Below, piece after piece: positions 1-9,600 of a stretch of 43,676 bases of DNA. Numbering within the stretch: position 1 is the first letter of the stretch; every line of letters starts with the position of its first letter. The stretch comes from Clostridiales bacterium (GTDB lineage Bacteria > Bacillota > Clostridia > Christensenellales > Aristaeellaceae), in the NCBI GenBank assembly GCA_015056125.1, contig SVGW01000018.1:1-43676 (forward strand), read 5' to 3'. The notes beneath the pieces are model-generated. The model had not been told where the DNA came from, did no database searches, and worked only from the letters and a program-made list of their open reading frames with translations. A program made the position numbers and the translations under genes.

Positions 1-158
1 CTTCGCTTGATTATCTTTCCTCCGCCGGTCTGCGCGTGCTGCTATCTGCACAGAAAACCATGAATAAGCAGGGCGCTATGGTGGTGCGCAACGTGAATGA
101 AACCATCGGCGAAATCTTTGACGTGACAGGCTTTTGCGATATTCTTACCATTGAATAA
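1..158 (+). CDS. STAS-domain anti-anti-sigma factor (SpoIIAA/RsbV type), C-terminal part
   Basis: Only the last 51 codons are in the window; the 5' end is cut off. The reading frame carries the STAS signature around the regulatory serine (YLSSAGLRVLL) and ends in VFDVTGF-like and LTIE motifs typical of SpoIIAA/RsbV. In this family the unphosphorylated protein binds an RsbW-type kinase and frees its target; a PP2C phosphatase reactivates it. The stop lies 5 bases before the SpoIIE-type phosphatase, with the RsbW-type kinase after that, so a complete three-part partner-switching module is present in one operon. The output it controls is not visible: there is no sigma factor gene directly alongside. 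Confidence 0.9.
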   Translation, partial: SLDYLSSAGLRVLLSAQKTMNKQGAMVVRNVNETIGEIFDVTGFCDILTIE

Positions 159-163
159 CGCCT

Positions 164-1990
164 ATGAAAAACAAGAAAACAAGAATCGCCCAGGCTTTCC
201 AGCGGGGGCTGCTGGTGCTGGTAGCCATTGCATTTTTGGCCACCACGGCTTTCCTATGGCTGATTCAAACGCGGCTGTCGGAGAACAACGCCATCAGCCT
301 GCTGGCGCTGAATCTATCGGACGTGCGGGAGGATATCATTGACGCATCGGATGAGAATCTTCTCGAACTGACAGAAAGTATTGCCTCCGATCTGAATGCT
401 ATAGAACACATTGATTCCGCCTGCTTGCCTGCGCTGATTGCTCAATATGACGTCACTGAGATCAACGTGATCGACCCAAACGGCTTCATCACCGCAACAA
501 CCTATCCCGATTTTATGAACTACAACATGCGCAGCGGCGACCAGTCCGCAGAATTTATGGTGCTGCTGGAAGGCCAGGATGCGTATGTGCAGGGCTACCG
601 GCCCGTTTCCTACGATGCATCCATTTCCCGCAAGTACGGCGGCGCGGTGCTGGAGCGCGGCGGCTTTGTGCAGGTGGGCTACGGCGCGGAGCGCTTCCAG
701 CGGGATATTGATGAATTCATTGTAGGGGTTACCCGCAACCGCCATGTAGGCGAGGGCGGCTGCATCATCATCGTGGATGAAAATTGGAATATTGTCAGCG
801 ATCGCTACGGCAACGAGGGCAAAAACCTGAATGTAACCGGCATCTGGATCGACTCCGCTTCCATGCCGGAAAACCAGGTATTCACGGCAGAAGTGTACGG
901 CCAAATCTGCTACTGCATGTATCGGACCACCGAGGGCTACTGCATCGTGGCCGCGATGCCAAGAAGCGAGGCGGCCCTTTCCCGCAATGTATCCGTGGGC
1001 GTGACCACCGCCATGCAAATCGTAGTGTTTGCAGCTCTGTTTATCATGATTTTTATCCTGGTAAAGCGCCTGGTGGTCAATAATATCTATCAGATCAATG
1101 ATTCCCTCTCCGCCATCACCGAGGGCAAGCTGGATACGGTGGTGGATGTTCGCTCCCACGTGGAATTTGACGATCTGAGCAACGATATCAACTCCACCGT
1201 AGATACCCTCAAGCGCTACATTGCCGATGCTGCCGCACGTATCGATGCAGAGCTTTCCTTCGCCAAGGCTATCCAGCATTCGGCGCTGCCGTCGATATTT
1301 CCGCCCTATCCGGACAAGAAGGAATTTGACATTCACGCAGCCATGTATACTGCCAAAGAAGTGGGCGGCGATTTTTATGATTTCTATTTCGTAGATGAGA
1401 ATACCTTGGCCTTCCTCGTTGCGGATGTATCCGGCAAGGGCATCCCGGCGGCTATGTTCATGATGCAGTCCAAAGCCCTGCTCAAAAGCTGCGCCGAATC
1501 CAAAATGAGCGTGGAGCAGGTATTCACCACCGCCAATGAAAAGCTTTGCCAGGGCAATGACGCGGGCATGTTTGTCACTGCATGGATGGGCCTTCTGAAT
1601 GTAAAGACCGGTGCGCTGACCTTCGCCAACGCCGGCCACAACCCGCCCCTTCTCAAGCGCGCCGATGGCAGCTTTGAGTGCCTCAGAACCCGGGCAGGCT
1701 TCGTGCTGGCGGGCATGGAGGGCATCCGCTACCGCAAGAACGAAATGCAATTGAACCCTGGCGATATCCTCTACCTCTACACCGACGGCGTGACCGAGGC
1801 CACCAATGAGAGCGAAAAGCTGTATGGCGAAGAAAGGCTGCTGAAGCTTTTGAACACTCATTCCTTTGCCTCTGCCCAAATCATCTGCGAAGCGGTGAAG
1901 GCGGATGTGGATGCGTTTGTAGGAAATGCGGAGCAATTTGACGATATCACGATGCTGTGCCTGCGTTACAACGGGGAGGTGGCTCCATGA
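164..1990 (+). CDS. Membrane-anchored SpoIIE/RsbU-type PP2C phosphatase with extracytoplasmic sensor and HAMP
   Basis: 608 residues. Transmembrane helix at about 13-33, a roughly 240-residue extracytoplasmic region resembling a Cache-type sensor, a second helix at about 284-302, a HAMP linker to about 355, then a PP2C/SpoIIE domain at about 370-604. Metal-binding motifs are visible: GGDFYDF near 401, ADVSGKG near 420, YTDGVTEA near 539 and FDDITML near 592. It should dephosphorylate the STAS protein encoded just upstream in response to an external signal. No Shine-Dalgarno is evident before the ATG, so translation is probably coupled to the STAS gene 5 bases upstream. Its stop overlaps the kinase start (ATGA). 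The ligand cannot be deduced. Confidence 0.9.
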   Translation: MKNKKTRIAQAFQRGLLVLVAIAFLATTAFLWLIQTRLSENNAISLLALNLSDVREDIIDASDENLLELTESIASDLNAIEHIDSACLPALIAQYDVTEINVIDPNGFITATTYPDFMNYNMRSGDQSAEFMVLLEGQDAYVQGYRPVSYDASISRKYGGAVLERGGFVQVGYGAERFQRDIDEFIVGVTRNRHVGEGGCIIIVDENWNIVSDRYGNEGKNLNVTGIWIDSASMPENQVFTAEVYGQICYCMYRTTEGYCIVAAMPRSEAALSRNVSVGVTTAMQIVVFAALFIMIFILVKRLVVNNIYQINDSLSAITEGKLDTVVDVRSHVEFDDLSNDINSTVDTLKRYIADAAARIDAELSFAKAIQHSALPSIFPPYPDKKEFDIHAAMYTAKEVGGDFYDFYFVDENTLAFLVADVSGKGIPAAMFMMQSKALLKSCAESKMSVEQVFTTANEKLCQGNDAGMFVTAWMGLLNVKTGALTFANAGHNPPLLKRADGSFECLRTRAGFVLAGMEGIRYRKNEMQLNPGDILYLYTDGVTEATNESEKLYGEERLLKLLNTHSFASAQIICEAVKADVDAFVGNAEQFDDITMLCLRYNGEVAP

Positions 1991-2400
1991 AGGAGATAAC
2001 CGTTGCCGCCACGGTAGAAAACATCAATACCGTTACCGATTTTGTGGAGGAGCAGTTGGAAGCCCTGGGCTGCCCCATGAAGGCCCGGATGCAAATCAAT
2101 ATCGCCATTGACGAGCTCTTTGGCAACATTGCTCACTATGCCTACGCGCCAGGCGTGGGCGAAGCCACCGTGCAGGTGGAGGCGGCGGAAAATAAGCGAT
2201 TCGTTTCGATCACCTTCATCGACGGCGGCGTGCCCTATGACCCGCTGGCTGCCGCCGACCCGGATACCGGCCTTTCCGCAGAGGAACGCGATATCGGAGG
2301 CTTGGGCATCTACATGGTGAAAAAGAGCATGGACGCCATCGCTTATCGCTATGAGGGCGGCAAAAATATCCTCACAATCCGGAAAAAAATCGGCGATTGA
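1987..2400 (+). CDS. RsbW/SpoIIAB-type anti-sigma factor serine kinase
   Basis: 137 residues of a HATPase_c_2 (GHKL) domain. The N box reads DELFGNIAH with the Mg-coordinating Asn at 47. The G1 box has DGG at 79-81, and a GGLGIYMVKK lid/G2 motif lies near 105. The start chosen is the ATG at 1987, overlapping the phosphatase stop and preceded by GGGGAGGT; an upstream in-frame ATG at 1957 lies inside the phosphatase gene. It would phosphorylate the STAS protein and hold an unseen target (sigma factor or other effector) until the phosphatase acts. Kinase family assignment is firm; the target is unknown. Confidence 0.9.
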   Translation: MKEITVAATVENINTVTDFVEEQLEALGCPMKARMQINIAIDELFGNIAHYAYAPGVGEATVQVEAAENKRFVSITFIDGGVPYDPLAAADPDTGLSAEERDIGGLGIYMVKKSMDAIAYRYEGGKNILTIRKKIGD

Positions 2401-2419
2401 AAAATGCTGCAACAGGCTT

Positions 2420-2447
2420 TTGATAGGCATATATTTGCGGTTACAAA
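2420..2447 (+). promoter_or_regulatory. Possible promoter upstream of the alkylsulfatase remnant
   Basis: TTGATA at 2420-2425, then 16 bases, then TACAAA at 2442-2447. It is a weak match to a housekeeping promoter in an AT-richer gap after the kinase. It may once have driven the broken lipoprotein gene, and could now help transcribe the PPTase and NRPS. Confidence 0.3.
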
Positions 2448-2477
2448 TTTAGATTTTGCATTGAGAAGAGGACTTTT

Positions 2478-2932
2478 ATAAAGCGAATCATTGCCGCCAT
2501 ATGCTTATCTTCCTGCGCCATGGCGGATGAAGCAGGAATGACCGCCGAACTGGCGCTTACCAAGGATGATGAGGACAACGTAATTTGGAGCCAAGCGGCT
2601 TACAGCTTCCTGGACGACTACTGGACTGCTCCCGACACCGTGAATCCCAGTCTCTGGGAAAACACCAAGAACAGCCATGCCTACGGCCTGTTTGAAGTCT
2701 GCCCGGACATCTATCAGGCGTGCTGCTGGTGTATGAAAATACCCATCACGATGATGCGGACGTATCCATCATCTGCCCAAAGAATACGCTTTTATACATT
2801 ATCACCAATAATCAGAAGGGGTTATCCGCGCTGCCCATGGAAGGCAATACATCGCTGATCACCCTGCTTTGCCAGAGCATGAACCAATTTCCAATGAGCG
2901 GCATCATGCCCTTCAATATCGTAGAGCCCTGA
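2478..2932 (+). pseudogene. Wreck of a secreted alkylsulfatase-like (MBL-fold/SCP2) lipoprotein gene
   Basis: Two fragments in different frames match opposite ends of the SdsA1/YjcS/BDS1-type alkylsulfatase family. Frame one (to about 2713) reads a short lipoprotein signal with lipobox LSSC, then the family motif APDTVNPSLW followed by GLFEV and DIYQ. From about 2717, in another frame, comes the C-terminal SCP2-like domain (DADVSIICPKNTLL ... MEGNTSL ... PFNIVEP). The whole metallo-beta-lactamase catalytic core is missing between them, so an internal deletion joined the ends out of frame. The expected start codon is ATA at 2478, placed correctly behind AGAAGAGGA, so the ATG itself also seems lost. 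Family recognition is from motif memory; no search was run. Confidence 0.75.
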
Positions 2933-2976
2933 AAGCGAAATCGGCAACGCAGAAAAAATCCGGCGGATGACAGGAA

Positions 2977-3597
2977 ATGAAGATTTATACAAGCGATATT
3001 ACTCAAATGAACGATTTGCCCGGCTCCGGGCTGCTGACGCAAGCGCGCCGGGAGCGGATGCTGCGGTATTATCAGCTTTCCGATCAGGCGCGCTGCCTGG
3101 TTGCCGGCCTGATGCTCAGAAAAGTTTTGGGGGAAGAACAGGCGCAGCGGATTGCCGCCACAGCATTGGGAAAGCCCTATCTGCCCGGCGGCCCGCATTT
3201 TAGCCTTTCCCATTCGGGAAGCAAGGTGGTTCTGCTGGTGGATGCCCAGGAAGCCGGCGTGGATGTGGAGCAAATTGCGCCCTATCCCGAGATTGTGGCG
3301 CGCCGGGTCTTTACGCTCCGGGAACAGGCATGGCTCAAAAAACAAAAAGGCCATGAGGCTTTCTATCGGCTTTGGACCGGCAAGGAAAGCATCATGAAGG
3401 CACTGGGCCAGGGGTTCCATCTGCCGCCGGAAAGCTTTGAAATTTTGCCAGACAGCGCCGGGCCCAACTGGGTGCAGGGAGAGGCATGGTATTTAAAATG
3501 GCAAAATTTAGATAATCATATGCTGTGCTGTGCCTCGTCCATCCCGGATGCGCAGCCAGAAATGATTCACTTATCCCGCGAGGTGCTTTTGGAATAA
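2977..3597 (+). CDS. Sfp-type 4'-phosphopantetheinyl transferase
   Basis: 206 residues, normal length for the family. It transfers phosphopantetheine from CoA to the conserved Ser of carrier domains. Visible motifs: FSLSHS at about 75-80, GVDVEQI with the Mg-binding acidic pair D96/E98, and WTGKESIMKALG with W133, K136, E137 and K141. It lies 96 bases before the NRPS and almost certainly primes its three carrier domains. The ATG at 2977 follows ACAGGAA, a modest ribosome site. Start choice is fairly safe because the N terminus shows the usual short MKIY-type lead-in. Cytoplasmic; no odd features. Confidence 0.93.
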   Translation: MKIYTSDITQMNDLPGSGLLTQARRERMLRYYQLSDQARCLVAGLMLRKVLGEEQAQRIAATALGKPYLPGGPHFSLSHSGSKVVLLVDAQEAGVDVEQIAPYPEIVARRVFTLREQAWLKKQKGHEAFYRLWTGKESIMKALGQGFHLPPESFEILPDSAGPNWVQGEAWYLKWQNLDNHMLCCASSIPDAQPEMIHLSREVLLE

Positions 3598-3693
3598 ACG
3601 GATAGGAGCCTGTTTTTCCGCGCATCCGGAATGCACGCACATCCCGCCGGAAGCGCCTTTCACCTTAACAACAATATAGAAGGGGGCTTGCCC

Positions 3694-6600
3694 ATGTATT
3701 TGGATTTATTTGAAAAATCGGTTCAGGCGTATTCCACCAAGCCTGCGCTCTGCTTTGAAGGCGCTTTTATGAGCTATGCGCAGCTTGACCGGGAAAGCAG
3801 CCGGGTGGCCTGCGCCCTGGCCGCCTGCGGCGTTGGGCGTGGGGATATCATTGTGATCCGCCTGCCGCGTGGTTTTGAAGCCGTGGCCGCCATGATTGGC
3901 GTAATGAAGGCAGGGGCCGCCATCTGTGTGGTGGAGGAAGGCTATCCCCAGGATCGCATTGACTTCATCATTTCGGATACAATGGCAAAGATTATTATTG
4001 ACGGCCCTTTTATGGCTTCCCTGCCTGAAAACATAGCGATGGATCTGCCAAAGGCGCAAAGCAATGATCCTGCAATCGTTGTATACACCTCCGGCTCCAC
4101 CGGAAACCCCAAGGGCGTTGTAAATCCCCACCGTGCGCTCTCCATGGCAGTGCGCAACAGCGTGCTGATCCGTACTGCTCAGGATATCTTCCTGTCTGCA
4201 GCCTCATTCTCCTTTATCGCCGTCGCGCTGGAAATCTTTACGCCCCTCACGCTGGGCGGCACAATCCATATTGCCGGGGACAACCTGCGCAGGGATGCAC
4301 AGGCACTTGCAGATTATGTGTGCCAGCATGGCATTACCACCGCCTTCTTCCCGCCGCAAATGGCGCGTATCGTCCTGCCGCAGCTGGAAGATCAGCTTTT
4401 AAGCATGGTTGTCGCCTCTGAACGGGTGGTCAATCTGTACAGCAACAGGGTGCGCATTTTCAATCTTTACGGCTGCAGCGAAACCTGCAGCACACTGACC
4501 TGCTTTGAAATCAACCGTTCGTATCCCGACGGCACGCCCATCGGCAAACCCTGTGCCGGTAGCCGTGTGTATATTCTGGATGACGAGGGCAATCTGCTCC
4601 CCGACGGGCAGGAGGGCGAAATCTGCGTGAGTGGTCAGATTGCCAGCGGCTATCTGAATCTGCCGGAGCTGACGGCCGAGCGCTTCATCCCCAATCCCTT
4701 TTCCCAGGGTGAGGACGATCAGATTCTCTTCCGAACCAACGATATTGGCCGCATCAATGAAAATGGCCAATTGGAATATGTGCAGCGCAAGGATTGGATG
4801 GTGAAGGTGCGCGGCTACCGCGTGGAGCCCGGTGAAATCGAAGCGGCCATCGTGCGCTCTACACCGGCTGAGCAAGCGGTGGTAAAGGGCTTTACCAATG
4901 CCCTGGGCGAAACCAGCCTCTTTGGCGTGTATACCGCTCAATCGCCCCTCTCCCCTGAGGCGATTGTATCAGCCATTGGCGCCTTCCTGCCCTCCTATAT
5001 GATTCCCGCTTTCCTGGAGCAGGTGGATCGGCTGCCGCTCAATCCCAACGGCAAGGTGGATCGAAAAAACATTTTGCCGCCGGATATTGCCAAATTCAAG
5101 GCCCCCTATCAGGCGCCTGAAAACGAGCGGGAGCAGGCCATCTGCGAGGCATTCAGGCAAGTAATTGGCCTGGAGCAGGTGGGGATACTGGATGATTTCA
5201 ATCTCATTGGCGGCGATTCCATTTCCGCCGCAAAGGTGCAGGCGGCGCTGCCCGGCCTGGGCATTTCCACCAGCGATATTCTCAGCCTGGGCACGCCCCA
5301 AAAATTGGCTGCGCACAACCTGGCGGGCAAGCTGGAAAAAGCGGCGCCCCGCAAAATATGGCCGCTCACCTTCACTGAGCGCCAAATGGCCACCGAGCAG
5401 GGCATGAACCCCGATTCCGTTGCCTATAACATCAATTCTCTGGCCCTTCGCATAGAGGGCACATTCCATGCAGATAAGCTCGAAGAAGCGCTGAATGCCC
5501 TCTGCGAGCGCCATGCCGTGCTGCGCTCCTATTATCCCATGAACGGCGGCGAATATGAGCACCGCATCCGGGAAAAGATGCCCCTTTCCATTGCACGCCG
5601 CGCTTGCGCTGCCGATGATGTGATTGGCATCATCGAAGCGGAAAACCGGCCCTTTGATCTTGCCGGCGATCCCCTTGTGCGTTGCCAGCTCTTTGATCAT
5701 GGCGGCAATCTCTATACGCTTCACTTCTGCTTCCATCACATCATCATGGATGGAAGCAGTTGGCCCGCCTTTGAAAGCGAATTATTCTCCCTTTATCGCG
5801 GCGAAGCGCTGCCGCCCTTGGCATTTGATCATCAGGATTATGCCGTGTGGCAGGCGGAACACGCCGATCTGCGCGCCCAGGAGGCCGCTTTCAAAGATAT
5901 GTTTCAAGAGGGCGTGCCCGAAAACGAGATGCCCACCCATGCCTCCCGCCCGGATACATTGCCCTATGCGGATACCGATCTTGTGCGCATGATCTCCAGC
6001 CAAAAGCTCTCCGGCGCTGCCAAGCGCCTTGGCACCACCCAGTACGGCTTGCTTCTCAGCGTGCTTGGCATGACCCTTGGCAAATACAGCGCAAGCGAGG
6101 ACGTGATCGTGGGCACCGCCATGAGCGGCCGCACACTGCCCGAGCAGGAAAACATGATCGGCATGTTTGTCAACACCCTTCCCCTGCGCATGAAGCCCAT
6201 AGGCGATATGCCCCTCAAGGCCTTTGCCCTGGAAACAGCGAAGGCCATCCGCACCGTAAAAGCGAACCAGACCTATCCCTTTGAAAGGCTGGTTCCCTTG
6301 CTTGCGCCGGATCGGAATGCTTCCCGTGCCCCAGTATTCGATGTGATTTTTAACTACCTGCCCGAGCAGCCCGTACCTGTGCTGGATGGCGCCCGGGTCA
6401 GCTATCTGCCTGTGAAGGGACAGGCGCTGCAGATGGATCTGGTGCTGGAAGCCCTGCAGGAAGGGGAAAATACCCGGCTTGTGCTCTCCTATTCCAGAAA
6501 ACTCTATGATGATTCTGTTGCAGAAAACTTCCTGGAGCAGTTCCTGACCACCCTGGAGCGCTGCTGCGATCTGGATGGCGATACGCTGCTGGCGGATCTT

Positions 6601-9600
6601 TGCGAGCTTCCTCCGCGCCAATATCGCCAGATCGTGTGCGATTTTCCCGGCGAACGCGTGAAAGGCTGGCAGGGCAAAACGATGATCTCCCTGTTTAGCG
6701 AGCAGGCAGCCAAAACCCCTCAAAATTCCGCCGTTGTATTTCAAGGCAAATGCCTTACCTACGCTCAGCTTGATGATATCACCAACCGCCTGGCTGCCCA
6801 TCTGATTTCCCTGGGCGCAGGGAAGGGCGGCGTGGTAGGCGTGATGGTCAGCCGCGGCATGATGATGCCTATCGGTGCGCTCTCTGTACTCAAGACGGGC
6901 GCCGCCTATCTGCCCATGGACCCCAGCTATCCCTCCGATCGGCTGCAGTATATGCTTGAGGATGCAGGCGTTCGCATCCTGCTGTGCGATCCTGCGCTTG
7001 CGGGCAGGGTTCCGGATTTCACCGGCGTGATTGTATCCAGCACTGATGTGGGCGCGCTTCCCGCCGCAGCGCCCGTGCCCGATCAATCCCGTCCGGAGGA
7101 TCTGTTTATCCTCCTTTACACCTCCGGCACTACTGGCAAGCCCAAGGGCGTAATGCTCACCCACAATAACCTTGTAAATTATACGCATTTTTACGCATCC
7201 GCCTACGGCATTTGCGAAACCGATCGTATTCCCGCTTACGCCAGCTTTGGCTTTGACGCCAATATGATGGATATGTATCCCACCCTCCTCACGGGCGCAT
7301 GCTTGCATGTGCTGCCGGAGGAGATGCGTCTGGATCTGCCCGGCATCCGGGATTACTTTGAAGAAAACCAAATTACCGTTGCTTTCCTTACCACGCAGCT
7401 GGGCCGACAGTTTGCCGAGAGCATGCGCGTTTCTTCCCTGCGCGCCCTTTCCGTGGGCGGCGAAGCGCTGGTTCCCCTGAATCCCCCGCCCTTTGATCTT
7501 TTTAACCTCTACGGCCCCACTGAATGCACCGTGGCCTGCACTCGCCAAAGGGTGGACCGGCTCTATGATCGCGTGCCCATTGGCAAGCCCACGCCCAATA
7601 CGGCGCTCTATGTGGTGGATAGCCGCGACCGGCTTGCGCCCGTTGGGGTAGCCGGCGAATTGTGCATTTCCGGTGGGCAGGTGGCCGCCGGCTACCTTAA
7701 CCGCCCGGATCTTACGGAAGAAAAATTCGTTCCCAATCCCTTTAGCAATGATCCGGCTTTTTCCCGCATGTATAAGAGCGGCGATGTGGTGCGCTATTTG
7801 CCCGATGGCACCATTGATTTTGTGGGTCGCCGTGATTTTCAGGTCAAAATCCGGGGCTTCCGAGTGGAATTAACCGAGATTGAAGGCCGCATCCGCGCCT
7901 TTGCAGGGATTCGCGATGCCGCCGTGATCGCCCAGGAGGATGCCGGCGGCGGCAAGCGTGTTGTAGCCTATGTTGTTTCCGATGCGCCGGTTCACATCAA
8001 GGCGCTGAACGCTTTTATCGAGGAAGAGCTGCCCCCTTACATGGTGCCCGCAGCGACCATGCAGATTGAGCGCATTCCCCTCAACCAAAACGGCAAGGTC
8101 AACCGCAGGGAGCTTCCGCGCATTCAGATTCAGGCGGAGGAAAGCATCCCTCCGCGCACCGATATGGAGAAGGCGATCTTTGAAGTGGTTGCCGGCGTGC
8201 TCAAGACGGAGGCTTTCGGCGTGACCACCGATTTAATGTACGCCGGCCTCAATTCCCTTTCTGCGATCAAGGCGGCTGCCCTGATTACCGAACGCACGGG
8301 GAAAAACCTGCGCACCATGGAATTGATGCGCGAAAAGACTATAGAAAAAATTGCCGTCCTGCTTGATAAAAGCAGCGCCTACGAAGCCAAATCCTACGAA
8401 AAGCGCGAATACTATCCCCTCACCCAGAATCAGCTGGGGCTCTATTTCGCATGCATCAAGGATCCTGGCACACTGGTATACAATATTCCTTTTGAAATCA
8501 CCTTTGGCCCGGATACCGATGCCCAACAGCTTCTTGAAAGCGTTCAGCGCGTGGTAAACGCGCACAAGTACATGAAGACCCACTTTGCGCTCCGGGACAA
8601 CGAGCCTGTGCAGTTGCGGCAGGATGAGCTTGCGATTGATATTCCCATAATCACCTGCACAGAGGAGGAATATGAAGCGAAAAAGGCGGCCTTCGTTCGC
8701 CCCTTCTCCTTCTTTGAAGGGCCGCTGCTGCGCCTTGAAATCTGCAGAACGCCCCATGGCATACGGATGCTTTGCGATTTCCACCACATGATCTTTGACG
8801 GCGGCTCCATGGATATTTTCCTCCAGGATCTTTCCGCTGCCTATCGGGGGGAAGCGCTGCAGGCGGAAGCCTTTTCCAGCTTTGATCTGGCGCTGCTTGA
8901 GCAGGAAAGCGCCCAGGGAGACGCCCTTGCCCTGGCGAAAGCCTTCTTCCACCAGCGCCTGGGGGATGGCGAAGGGGCCACCCTCTTCCCCACAGACAGC
9001 CCGGCCGGCAGCGCAGGCCTCCCCCGCAGCGTGCACGCTAAAATCAGCAAGAGCAGCGTAGCGGACGCCATCAAGGGCCAAAGCATCACTGCCTCCAATC
9101 TCTTCCTGGCTGCCACCTCGCTCGTGGCCGGGCGCTTTGCCTCCACCCGCGATGTGCGTATTGCTTCCATCACCAATGGCCGCGAAGGCGTGTATGTGCA
9201 GCGCAGCATCGGTATGCTGGTTAAAACCCTGCCCGTCGCCCTGAAAATGAATCCAGACGATACCGCGTCCGCCTGCCTGCATAGCGTGCAGCAGGAGATG
9301 ACCGATGTGCTTTCCCATCAGGCCTATTCCTATTTGCAGGCCGCCTCCGACTATGGCTATAACAGCCAGATGCTGTATGCCTATCAGGGCGGCGTGGTTT
9401 CCGATTATTCTGTGGAAGGCACCCCGATCGCCCTCACTCCGCTTGGGCTAAATCGCGCCAAATTCCCGATCTCCATTAATATTCAGGAGGATGCACAAAG
9501 CTTCACCGTGGAAGCGGAGTATGATGATTCCCTCTATGCCGAAGCCACCATGCGCACCCTGGCGCAGTGCATCGCCTATACCGCGGGTCAACTGGCCTGC

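Noticed and set aside
314-1936. 540-codon open frame on the minus strand opposite the SpoIIE-type phosphatase
   Set aside because: The plus strand encodes clear PP2C motifs; the antisense frame shows no family pattern and is a by-product of GC-biased codons.
5359-6660. First condensation domain as a starter C domain for lipo-initiation
   Set aside because: A complete A-T pair precedes it, so it works as an internal C domain; acylation would come from the A1-T1 loading unit instead.
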